From Marinomonas sargassi (GTDB taxonomy: Bacteria; Pseudomonadota; Gammaproteobacteria; Pseudomonadales; Marinomonadaceae): a stretch of 64,000 nucleotides of DNA. The notes beneath the pieces were generated by a model that saw nothing but the letters and a program-made list of their open reading frames with translations, had not been told where the DNA came from and searched no databases. Every line of letters begins with the position of its first letter. Position 1 is the stretch's first letter. The DNA lies in contig NZ_JAOVZB010000001.1 of assembly GCF_025716875.1 (NCBI RefSeq), positions 744,001-808,000 of the forward strand, read 5' to 3'. This document shows, one piece after another, positions 34,292-42,913 of the stretch. Made by a program: the position numbers and the translations under genes.

Positions 34292-35098
34292 CTAGGCTTC
34301 TAGTTGTTGACGCATACTCGCTAACAAGGAGGCAGTATCTGGTTGCACATTCCGCCAGATAGAGAAGGACTCCGCAGCTTGACCGACTAACATCCCCAAA
34401 CCATCCGTACCTGTTGCTCCGTGGTCATCTGCCCACTGCAAAAAGATAGTTCTACCTTTACCGTAGGTCATGTCATAACACCATGTACTTTCATTAGCGA
34501 GCTCATCTTTCAGTGGCGGTAGGCTGCTTGAGCGGCTGGCTGTCGTGCCATTGATGATAATATCAAAGGCTCCTTCCAAATCTTCAAAAGAAGAAGCAAG
34601 ACAAGAAAACTTTTCTGCAAGGGCTTCTGCTTTCGATACAGTTCTATTAGCAATGGTTACAGATAAAGGACTTTCATCTAAGACATTTTTTAGGATTCCT
34701 TGAACAGCGCCACCAGCACCTATTACTAAGACACGCTTGCCTTTCAAAGACTGCTGATTATTGTTTATGATGTCTGTCACCATACCAACACCATCCGTCG
34801 TATCGCCAAACAGCTCGCCATTTTCTTTGATCATTAAAGTATTTACGGCGCCAGCGAGTTCTGCTCTTTCACTTAACACATCGCACATAGCAAAAGCGCG
34901 CTCTTTAAAAGGCGAAGTTACGTTAAGTCCTTTACCACCTTTCGCAAAAAACTCACGTACTTGGTTTTCGAACTCAACATCGTCACCCAAAATACGGGTG
35001 TAGTTAATAGCCTGCTGAGTTTCTTTGGCAAAATGCATGTGAATATTAGGTGACTGACTATGGGCAATTGGGTTACCAAAAACGGCGTACTGGTCCAA
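34292..35098 (-). CDS. aroE: Shikimate dehydrogenase AroE
   Basis: The 268-residue enzyme begins at a TTG codon (35098): AGAGGA lies 6 nt upstream and the family N-terminus DQYAVFGNPIAHSQSP follows directly; the ATG at 35128 adds ten residues and has no good ribosome site. Shikimate-binding Lys and Asn lie in GLNVTSPFKERAF and AGAVNTLM, the catalytic region GDTTDGVGMVTDI, and the NADP loop GAGGAVQGILK. It reduces 3-dehydroshikimate with NADPH in aromatic synthesis. Its stop codon lies in the MITE target duplication; the protein end remains normal (RQQLEA). Confidence 0.93.
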   Translation of the reverse strand: MDQYAVFGNPIAHSQSPNIHMHFAKETQQAINYTRILGDDVEFENQVREFFAKGGKGLNVTSPFKERAFAMCDVLSERAELAGAVNTLMIKENGELFGDTTDGVGMVTDIINNNQQSLKGKRVLVIGAGGAVQGILKNVLDESPLSVTIANRTVSKAEALAEKFSCLASSFEDLEGAFDIIINGTTASRSSSLPPLKDELANESTWCYDMTYGKGRTIFLQWADDHGATGTDGLGMLVGQAAESFSIWRNVQPDTASLLASMRQQLEA

Positions 35099-35195
35099 AA
35101 CGATTCCTCTTTTATTCTTTTTACTCATTCTCTTAAGAAATACCTCTTTAACGGTACCCCTTCTTATGATGCTTCTACAGGTCGCGTTATGCGCT

Positions 35196-36158
<963 letters not shown>

Positions 36159-37115
36159 CTAGCGTACTTCTCCCTGATAAATATCACTTCTATCAGGACG
36201 GCTTTTCAATAAGCTTAGTATCCACATGTACTGTTCAACATTAGGCTCTATCATCGCCTCTAATGCTTTATTCATAAGAATGGCGTCTTCTTTATCATCC
36301 CCTGTTGGGAAGTTTTCTAACTCAGGGAAGATATGAAGTTCATACTTACCAGACTTCGCGTTGTAAGCTTGAAACATAGGAACAATGTGCGCTTTAGATA
36401 ATTTCGTTAACTTGCCTAAACCTTTAATTGTGGCTTTATTAGTACCAAAAAAGGGTACAAATTCGGAATGCTGTAAGCCTAAATCTTCATCTGGTAAGTA
36501 ATAGCCCACATAACCTTTACGAACAGACTGTAAAAAGGGTTTAACGCCTGCACTACGTGGATGAACAACACCACGACCATACTGCATTCTTTGTTTGTGC
36601 ATGATCCAGTCGATTAATGGGTTTTTATGGGGCTTCATAATGGTAGTTAAGGTATAGCCTAAGGAGGCAATCAATGAACCAGTAAAATCGATTGCCCAAC
36701 AATGGGGAACCAGAGTAATAACATTTTCGCCATTATCTAAGTAAGGGAAGAGGTTCTCACCACCGATAATTTCGGTACGGCTCTTCTTATATTTTTCGCT
36801 ACGTACAAAAAGTTCACCGTAAGCCAAACAAAACTGCGTTCCCACCTCTAAGCTTCGACGAAGGATGTCCTCTCTTTCTGCTAGATTTTTATCTGGAAAA
36901 CAATATTGCAGATTAATACGAGCACGTTTTAAGGCACCTGTTTGCTTTTTCATAGCTAAGGTTACAAGCTTGTTAGCGAGCTTATCTCGGAGCCGAAAAG
37001 GCAAGTAAGCTAATAGTATTGCTACTAAGACAATTAACCATGTCCCCCAAAACTGAGGAGCTAAAAAACGCCATTGGAATTGCGGGTTATGTATATTTTT
37101 ATCTGCTGTACTCAT
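36159..37115 (-). CDS. lpxM: Lipid A acyltransferase LpxM
   Basis: A 318-residue inner-membrane enzyme starting at MSTADKNIHN, which gives the same N-terminal length as LpxM; an ATG at 37151 would add 12 residues. One membrane helix near 20-40 is followed by the acyltransferase HxxxxD site in VPHCWAIDFTGSL and by KPFLQSVRKGYVGYYLPDEDLG, both closer to LpxM than to LpxL. It adds the last acyl chain to lipid A. GGA lies upstream. Confidence 0.88.
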   Translation of the reverse strand: MSTADKNIHNPQFQWRFLAPQFWGTWLIVLVAILLAYLPFRLRDKLANKLVTLAMKKQTGALKRARINLQYCFPDKNLAEREDILRRSLEVGTQFCLAYGELFVRSEKYKKSRTEIIGGENLFPYLDNGENVITLVPHCWAIDFTGSLIASLGYTLTTIMKPHKNPLIDWIMHKQRMQYGRGVVHPRSAGVKPFLQSVRKGYVGYYLPDEDLGLQHSEFVPFFGTNKATIKGLGKLTKLSKAHIVPMFQAYNAKSGKYELHIFPELENFPTGDDKEDAILMNKALEAMIEPNVEQYMWILSLLKSRPDRSDIYQGEVR

Positions 37116-37292
37116 TTGATCCGAATCATTTAGAAAAGAAGGAGGTCTCATTTTAGATACCCATATTACCTTAAGGGTATCTCCCTTTATATAGCGCCGC
37201 TATTTTTGCGAATGAAGCTTTTAGCAAACTGAATCTTTCACTAGCTAACCCCATCACTAACTAAACCTTTCACTAACTAAACCTTTCACTAA

Positions 37293-37865
37293 CTATGCAG
37301 TTAACGGGTAAGTCATTCGCCAATAAGCAACGGCTTGATCAAAGCAATTAGCATTATTTGTACCTTGAGCAAGAATAGAAGCACCATGAAGGCAAGCAAA
37401 AAGTTGGTTGGCTTGTAATTGCGCTTTTTCATCATTCACAGAGTCCAAGCGCATAAAGATCTTAATCAGCCAATCCAAGATGATGTTATAAAAGCTCGCT
37501 AGCTCTTCGCATACCACATCAGGTAACACACTTTTATTCCATGTCAGCATAGTACACAGGCTCATATTTCCCTGATCAACGACTTTCACTTTAAAGCCAT
37601 CAATAAAGCCATGTAGCATTTCAATTGGGTTTAGCTCGACTGAAAGGGGATCAGGAAGCTGACTTGAGAAGTGGGAAATATAACGAGCCATTACAGCGGC
37701 AACCAAATCTCCCTTGGTCGGATAATGATAGTGAACACTCGCACTTTTTATTCCGACAGCCTCCGCAATATCCCGAAAGCTAAAGGAGTCATAGCCGCCC
37801 TTAATAATAAAACCCTCTGCAACATCCTGTATTTTGGATTTTGTATTTACCTTATCACTCACCAT
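37293..37865 (-). CDS. TetR-family regulator adjacent to lpdA
   Basis: A 190-residue regulator with N-terminal helix-turn-helix (FRDIAEAVGIKSASVHYHYPTKGDL, about residues 30-55) and a C-terminal ligand domain. It is divergent from a stand-alone lipoamide dehydrogenase gene, and two 20-bp operator-like repeats lie in the 165-bp gap. It is probably a repressor of itself and of lpdA; ligand unknown. Confidence 0.85.
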   Translation of the reverse strand: MVSDKVNTKSKIQDVAEGFIIKGGYDSFSFRDIAEAVGIKSASVHYHYPTKGDLVAAVMARYISHFSSQLPDPLSVELNPIEMLHGFIDGFKVKVVDQGNMSLCTMLTWNKSVLPDVVCEELASFYNIILDWLIKIFMRLDSVNDEKAQLQANQLFACLHGASILAQGTNNANCFDQAVAYWRMTYPLTA

Positions 37866-37892
37866 AGTAACGCCGCAGACCTCATAAAATAT

Positions 37893-37912
37893 TATCTATC
37901 TAGTGATAGGTA
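37893..37912. promoter_or_regulatory. TetR operator copy 1
   Basis: TATCTATCTAGTGATAGGTA is an almost perfect palindrome (7 of 8 arm bases paired about a 4-bp centre). It agrees with the second copy at 37949-37968 in 17 of 20 positions, which supports binding by the divergent TetR protein. Confidence 0.68.
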
Positions 37913-37917
37913 TTTTA

Positions 37918-37947
37918 TTGACTTAAGCGAAATTGACAAGCTATATT
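37918..37947 (+). promoter_or_regulatory. lpdA promoter
   Basis: TTGACT (37918-37923) and TATATT (37942-37947) are 18 bp apart. The second operator copy begins 2 bp after the -10 element, the usual place for steric repression. Confidence 0.55.
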
Positions 37948-37948
37948 C

Positions 37949-37968
37949 TATCTACCATGTGATAGGTA
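37949..37968. promoter_or_regulatory. TetR operator copy 2
   Basis: TATCTACCATGTGATAGGTA shares 17 of 20 positions with copy 1, 56 bp away, and lies over the start region of the lpdA transcript. It extends further right to GATA at 37969-37972, making TATCTACC/GGTAGATA also complementary. Confidence 0.68.
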
Positions 37969-38030
37969 GATAAGAGTTTAGTACTTCCTATCCGCTAGAA
38001 ACTCGACAGTATTTTCTCAAGGAAAAAGAT

Positions 38031-39446
38031 ATGACATACGATCTTGTAGTATTAGGCAGTGGCCCAGGTGGCTATGCTGCCGCTTTCAGAGCAGCCGATT
38101 TAGGTTTAAAAGTAGCCATGGTCGAAAGACACCAAGCCATTGGCGGTGTTTGCTTAAATGTTGGCTGCATTCCCTCAAAAGCACTTTTACACATTGCAGG
38201 GAAGATAAGAATGGTGGATGAACCTGCCCATGGGGTGGCTTTCAATCAGCCCACTATCGATCTCGATGCCATTCGTAAGCACCGCCAAACAACCGTCGAC
38301 ACATTAACAGGCAACCTTGCGTTGATGGCTAAAGGGCGCAACGTCGATGTCATTCATGGGGAAGGGGAGTTCGATAGCACTACCTCTATCACGGTTAAAC
38401 AGGGGGATAGTGAAACCAAACTGAATTTTAAAAACGCCATTATCGCTGTTGGTTCACGTGCTATTCGGCTGCCATTTATCCCTTATGATGATCCTCGTAT
38501 TCTTGATGCAACCAGTGCGCTTCAACTCAATAACATCCCTAAACATTTATTAATATTAGGGGGAGGGATTATCGGCCTAGAAATGGCGACGGTTTATCAA
38601 TCACTTGGTTCAGAAATCACCGTTGCTGAGCTAGGCGATCAAATCATGACTGGTGCAGACAAAGATCTAGTACGTGTATTTGAGCAAGCCAACAAAGATC
38701 GAATGACATTTTTGACTAAGACTCAGGTTACGGATATTCAAGCCTTTCCTGAAACATTAGCTGTTTCTCTAAAAGACAAGGGTGGTGAAAGAACCTTAAA
38801 TGTAGATTCCGTCTTGGTAGCCGTAGGACGCTCGCCTAACGGTAGAAAAGCAGGGGTGCCTGAAATAGGAGTTAATATAGATGAAAGAGGTTTTGTACTA
38901 ACTGATAACCAAGGAAGAACATCTGTACCCAATATTTTTGCTATTGGTGACGTCACTCATGGACCTATGCTGGCACACAAAGCCGCCCATCAAGGGCATA
39001 TAGCCGCTGAGGTTATTGCTGGGCATAAGGTGGACTTCGAGCCTCTAGCAATCCCTTCTATTGCCTACACTTTCCCTGAAGTGGCTTGGGTGGGATTAAC
39101 AGAAACCGAAGCTAAGCAGCAAGGTCTTGTAGTTAAAACCGCAGCTTTCCCATGGACGGCTAGCGGACGAGCTATTGCTTCAGGCGTTACCCAAGGAAAA
39201 ACTAAGCTCATTTATGATGAAGAAACCGAGCGAGTGCTTGGCGCAGGTATTGTCGGCTCCCATGCTGGCGAACTATTAGGTGAGCTAACACTAGCCATTG
39301 AATTCGGTGCAACACTGGAAGACGTAGCTCTCACCATTCACGCCCACCCAAGTTTGCATGAGACTGTTGGTCTAGCCGCAGAGGTGGGTGTTGGCAGTAT
39401 TACCGATCTGCCTAATAAGAAAGCCAAATTAAAACGTACAAGCTAA
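38031..39446 (+). CDS. lpdA: Dihydrolipoyl dehydrogenase (stand-alone)
   Basis: The 471-residue enzyme has FAD motif GSGPGGYAAAFRAADLG, redox pair GGVCLNVGCIPSKALLH, NAD fold LILGGGIIGLEMATVY and the C-terminal catalytic IHAHPSLHETVG with both His and Glu. It oxidises dihydrolipoamide in 2-oxoacid dehydrogenase or glycine cleavage complexes. No E1 or E2 genes adjoin it, and its regulator is a TetR protein. AAGGAA precedes the ATG. Confidence 0.92.
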   Translation: MTYDLVVLGSGPGGYAAAFRAADLGLKVAMVERHQAIGGVCLNVGCIPSKALLHIAGKIRMVDEPAHGVAFNQPTIDLDAIRKHRQTTVDTLTGNLALMAKGRNVDVIHGEGEFDSTTSITVKQGDSETKLNFKNAIIAVGSRAIRLPFIPYDDPRILDATSALQLNNIPKHLLILGGGIIGLEMATVYQSLGSEITVAELGDQIMTGADKDLVRVFEQANKDRMTFLTKTQVTDIQAFPETLAVSLKDKGGERTLNVDSVLVAVGRSPNGRKAGVPEIGVNIDERGFVLTDNQGRTSVPNIFAIGDVTHGPMLAHKAAHQGHIAAEVIAGHKVDFEPLAIPSIAYTFPEVAWVGLTETEAKQQGLVVKTAAFPWTASGRAIASGVTQGKTKLIYDEETERVLGAGIVGSHAGELLGELTLAIEFGATLEDVALTIHAHPSLHETVGLAAEVGVGSITDLPNKKAKLKRTS

Positions 39447-39473
39447 AACGCAAGCATACATATGCTATGCCAT

Positions 39474-39512
39474 AAGGGTTCCACTAGAAGACTTTCTAGT
39501 GGAACCCTTTTC
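39474..39512 (+). terminator. Terminator after lpdA
   Basis: Perfect 16-bp arms AAGGGTTCCACTAGAA (39474-39489) and TTCTAGTGGAACCCTT (39494-39509), 4-nt loop, then T-rich sequence. It sits between convergent lpdA and fabF. Confidence 0.85.
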
Positions 39513-39538
39513 TATTTAATAACATTCAAACGTCCAAG

Positions 39539-40807
39539 TTAGTAACGCTTCAAAATAACAGCTGCGTTAACCCCACCGAAACCAAAACCATTACACAACA
39601 CATAATCAACCTCTTTTTCACGTGCAACCAAAGGCACAAGATCCAAGTCCGCCATGGCCTCATCGACATTATGTAAATTCAAGGTTGGAGGTAGCATGCC
39701 AGTTAATAAAGATTGCGCACTAAAAATAGTTTCAACTCCTCCTGCTGCACCGAGTAAATGACCGGTTGCCGACTTGGTAGAAGAGATAGCCACGTTTGAT
39801 AGCTCACTTTTAAATACAGATCTTAAAGCATTGATTTCACCTTTATCCCCAACAGGGGTAGAAGTAGCATGGGCATTCACATAACCAATCTGTGAAGTAT
39901 CAATATTTGCCATCTTCAATGCCGCCTGTATTGCTCGAGCTGCCCCTTCACCGTTATCAGGTCCAGCTGTCAGGTGATACGCATCTGCACTCGTGCCATA
40001 GCCAACTAATTCCACCAAAGGTGTAGCCCCTCGAGAAAGAGCATGCTCCAGTGTTTCTAATACCACTAATCCAGCTCCTTCCCCCATCACAAAGCCTTCT
40101 CTGTCTTTATCAAACGGTCTTGATGCTTGTTGAGGTTCAAGGTTATTTTTTGACAACGCCTTTAGTGCGCCAAAGCCTGCTAAGGACAATGGATCAATAC
40201 ATGCCTCAGTGCCACCAGCTAAAGCAATACTAGCTTCTCCAGACCGAATAATACGCATAGCATCCCCTATTGCTTGTATACCTGCTGCACAAGCTGTAAC
40301 AGGTGTACCAATAGGGCCTTTAAAACCGTATTTAATGGATACATTACCTGCTGCTAAGTTTGCTAAGAAAGCAGGTACAGTAAAAGGAGATAAACGCCTA
40401 GCACCTTGCTTCTCCAATACAGTGTGCGCTTGCGTAATAGTAGGTAGACCACCTATCCCTGTCGCAATGATTGTCGCTGTGGCTTCCTTATCTTCATTTG
40501 ATGAAGGGAACCAGTTTGCCTGAGACAAAGCTTCTTTAGCCGCAGCTAACGCAAATAATGTAAACAGATCTACTCGCTTTCTTTCTTTTGGGTTCAGATA
40601 GTCATCTTCGTTTAGTCCATTAGCTTGTTCCTCATGGCTCGGCACCTGACCGGCAATACTTGTAGAAAGGCCGTCCGATATTGAGGTCGGTAATGCACTA
40701 ATACCGGATTGACCATTAATCAGTCGTTGCCAAACCTCATTAACACCAACACCTAGTGGTGAAACTAGTCCCATTCCAGTAATAACAATACGCTCTGAGA
40801 ATTTCAT
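39539..40807 (-). CDS. fabF: Beta-ketoacyl-ACP synthase II paralogue (KAS II)
   Basis: The 422-residue condensing enzyme has the active-site Cys in VTACAAGIQAIGDAM, His residues in NAHATSTPVGD and SATGHLLGAAGGVE, and the C-terminal NGFGFGGVNAAVIL. It extends acyl-ACP with malonyl-ACP. It is not in a fab operon; it is divergent from a TetR regulator and has a strong AGGAGG ribosome site. It could be an accessory KAS II for membrane unsaturation or a special fatty acid; the main fabF is presumably elsewhere. Confidence 0.9.
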   Translation of the reverse strand: MKFSERIVITGMGLVSPLGVGVNEVWQRLINGQSGISALPTSISDGLSTSIAGQVPSHEEQANGLNEDDYLNPKERKRVDLFTLFALAAAKEALSQANWFPSSNEDKEATATIIATGIGGLPTITQAHTVLEKQGARRLSPFTVPAFLANLAAGNVSIKYGFKGPIGTPVTACAAGIQAIGDAMRIIRSGEASIALAGGTEACIDPLSLAGFGALKALSKNNLEPQQASRPFDKDREGFVMGEGAGLVVLETLEHALSRGATPLVELVGYGTSADAYHLTAGPDNGEGAARAIQAALKMANIDTSQIGYVNAHATSTPVGDKGEINALRSVFKSELSNVAISSTKSATGHLLGAAGGVETIFSAQSLLTGMLPPTLNLHNVDEAMADLDLVPLVAREKEVDYVLCNGFGFGGVNAAVILKRY

Positions 40808-40842
40808 GCAAGCCTCCTAAATATGTCTGCATAACAACACAG

Positions 40843-40856
40843 CACATGCTAATGTG
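40843..40856. promoter_or_regulatory. Palindrome between fabF and tetR
   Basis: CACAT-GCTA-ATGTG (40843-40856) is an inverted repeat midway in the 88-bp divergent gap. A short operator for the adjacent TetR protein is plausible. Confidence 0.45.
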
Positions 40857-40895
40857 ACTCTATATATGATCAAGATAATATTCAGGAGGTTATAT

Positions 40896-41477
40896 ATGCC
40901 TTATACAGCCAGACATAAAGAACAAAGCCGCCAACGTATATTGCATGCTGCGGCACGACTGTTTTGTTCTCACGGCTTTGATCGAGTAACGCTTACTGAA
41001 ATTATGAAAAAGGCCAACATGACCCACGGCGCTTTTTACGCTCATTTTTCGGGAAAGAGTAGTTTGTATGAAGCCGCTATGGAGTTTGCTTCTTCCAATG
41101 GATTTTGGGCTCGAAATCAAAAGCAAACAGAAACAAAAGAAACGCATTTAAAAGCACTTGTTACTCGCTATTTGAGTTGGAGTAAAAACGATAAAGAGCA
41201 TCCATCGCCACTAGAATTTTTAGTCACGGATGCAGCACATAAAGATGAGAAGGTTAGACAGGTCTATCAAAGTTGCTTTGATTCACTGGTCGATCGTCTT
41301 AGTGGGATTCTATTAAAAAGAGGGGTAACACAACCCAAGGAAGTTGCGGAAGAAACGGTCATTTCTTTAGTAGGAACAGTCACAATTGCACGATCTTTTA
41401 ACGCTGTACGACAAAGCGATTTTATAAAGCGTGCACAAGAACGAATTATCAATACACTAAACAGCCATTCCAAATAG
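40896..41477 (+). CDS. TetR-family regulator adjacent to fabF
   Basis: A 193-residue regulator starting at MPYTARHKEQSRQRIL; AGGAGGT lies 5 nt upstream, so the earlier in-frame ATG at 40854 is unlikely. The helix-turn-helix is in LTEIMKKANMTHGAFYAHFSGKSSLYEA. The C-terminal domain resembles those of AcrR/fatty-acid-type TetR regulators. It probably controls the divergent fabF. Confidence 0.87.
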   Translation: MPYTARHKEQSRQRILHAAARLFCSHGFDRVTLTEIMKKANMTHGAFYAHFSGKSSLYEAAMEFASSNGFWARNQKQTETKETHLKALVTRYLSWSKNDKEHPSPLEFLVTDAAHKDEKVRQVYQSCFDSLVDRLSGILLKRGVTQPKEVAEETVISLVGTVTIARSFNAVRQSDFIKRAQERIINTLNSHSK

Positions 41478-41553
41478 TGTTAAAAAAGCATATTGGAAAA
41501 GAGAAGCATTTGCATATGTAAGTATTCACTTCTACTGTGGCTATTAGGTTGAT

Positions 41554-42417
41554 TTAGTCTTGGTCTAGGTTCTCGTCATTATGGTTGAGATACCAATCCG
41601 TTACATAGGGAGCCAGCTGAGGTCCTGTGATAAAGAAGTGTCCGTTAAGTAACGTTTCTCTTTGATTGTAACGAAAAGGTTTACCTTGAGGCGTAACCAG
41701 CATACCGCCAGCAGCTTCAATGATGGCTTGCTGAGCCGCAGTGTCCCACTCACTGGTTGGGCCGCGGCGCAAATGAATATCCGCTATCCCCTCGGCAATT
41801 CGGCAGCCTTTAATTGAGCTGCCTTTTGGCAACTCACGCACTTGTTCAAAATCACGTTTTAAGCTTTCTTTTAAATCAGCTGGCAGGGCAGGGCCATGGC
41901 TACGACTTGTCATAGCTACTATAGGCTCTCTTGGTTCACGCAATTTAATAGGCTCATGGGCATCATCACCTTGCCATTTTATGCTTCCTACAGGCAGGTT
42001 ATTCCAAGCTTTGGTGACACCAAAATAACCTTCTGTCGTGGTCGGTAAATACACCACTCCCAAGATAGGAACGCCGTCTTCCACTAAAGCAATGTTGATA
42101 CTAAATTCACCATTTCGCTTAATGAATTCTTTAGTGCCATCGAGAGGATCAACAAGCCACAAGATAGGCCACTTTGAGCGAACCTCAAAAGGGATAACAG
42201 CTTCTTCTGACAACACAGGAATATCAGGAGTAAGTGTTTGCAAACCCGCTAGGATAATTTCATGGGCGGCTAGGTCAGCCGCAGTAACAGGGCTATCATC
42301 CGCTTTTTCTTCAACACCTAAATCTGCACCTTGATAAATATTCATGATAGCATCCGCTGCTTCATGTATTATTTTTCTCAATGCTAAATAAGTAGGGTGT
42401 GTTATTGCTTCCTGCAT
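41554..42417 (-). CDS. cysQ: 3'(2'),5'-bisphosphate nucleotidase CysQ
   Basis: The 287-residue enzyme starts at MQEAITHPTYL (42417) after GAGG; the longer frame to 42495 overlaps hslR. The inositol-monophosphatase-fold metal sites are in LWLVDPLDGTKEF (near residue 95), the upstream EEA Glu, and the C-terminal PTSEWDTAAQQAI. It removes phosphate from PAP, recycling a by-product of sulfate assimilation. It diverges from hslR. Confidence 0.92.
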   Translation of the reverse strand: MQEAITHPTYLALRKIIHEAADAIMNIYQGADLGVEEKADDSPVTAADLAAHEIILAGLQTLTPDIPVLSEEAVIPFEVRSKWPILWLVDPLDGTKEFIKRNGEFSINIALVEDGVPILGVVYLPTTTEGYFGVTKAWNNLPVGSIKWQGDDAHEPIKLREPREPIVAMTSRSHGPALPADLKESLKRDFEQVRELPKGSSIKGCRIAEGIADIHLRRGPTSEWDTAAQQAIIEAAGGMLVTPQGKPFRYNQRETLLNGHFFITGPQLAPYVTDWYLNHNDENLDQD

Positions 42418-42462
42418 GGCAGCCTCTAAATGATGACAACAGAATAGGGTCAGTACGTAGTT

Positions 42463-42882
42463 ATGAGTAAACCAGAAAAGCAGGCTTCTCCACAAGCGGT
42501 TAGACTAGATAAATGGCTTTGGGCAGCGCGTTTCTTTAAAACACGATCAATATGTAAAGACGCTATTGACGGTGGCAAGGTGACTTATAACGGTAGCAAG
42601 GGCAAAGCGAGTCGTAATGTAGAAGTCGGTGCGCTAGTTGGTATCCGTATTGGTTGGGATGAAAAAGTCGTCGAGATTAAAGCGATTAGTGAACAACGGA
42701 GAGGCGCTCCTGAAGCTCAACTGCTTTATGAGGAAACACCGGAGTCTGTTGAGAAACGCGCGAAAAGAGCGCTAGAGAATAAGTCCTTTGGCGGGCGTAT
42801 CATGTCTGATCACAAGCCAAATAAGAAAGAGCGTAGGGACATTAAGCAGTTAAAGAAAGATATTTTCAGCGACCTAGATTAA
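42463..42882 (+). CDS. hslR: Ribosome-associated heat shock protein Hsp15
   Basis: A 139-residue basic protein with an S4 RNA-binding domain (VRLDKWLWAARFFKTRSICKDAIDGGKVTYNG) and a lysine-rich C-terminal tail (KPNKKERRDIKQLKKDI). Hsp15 rescues stalled 50S subunits carrying peptidyl-tRNA. Length and layout are usual. It is divergent from cysQ and convergent with dprA. Confidence 0.9.
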   Translation: MSKPEKQASPQAVRLDKWLWAARFFKTRSICKDAIDGGKVTYNGSKGKASRNVEVGALVGIRIGWDEKVVEIKAISEQRRGAPEAQLLYEETPESVEKRAKRALENKSFGGRIMSDHKPNKKERRDIKQLKKDIFSDLD

Positions 42883-42913
42883 GAATATCTTTATCTCAAA
42901 CGTGACTTCATTA

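Noticed and set aside
39614..39629. Fourth parS-like site TTTTTCACGTGCAACC in fabF
   Set aside because: Only 13 of 16 positions match, and it lies in coding sequence.
42418..42495. N-terminal extension of cysQ
   Set aside because: It would overlap hslR on the other strand, and GAGG precedes the internal ATG at 42417.
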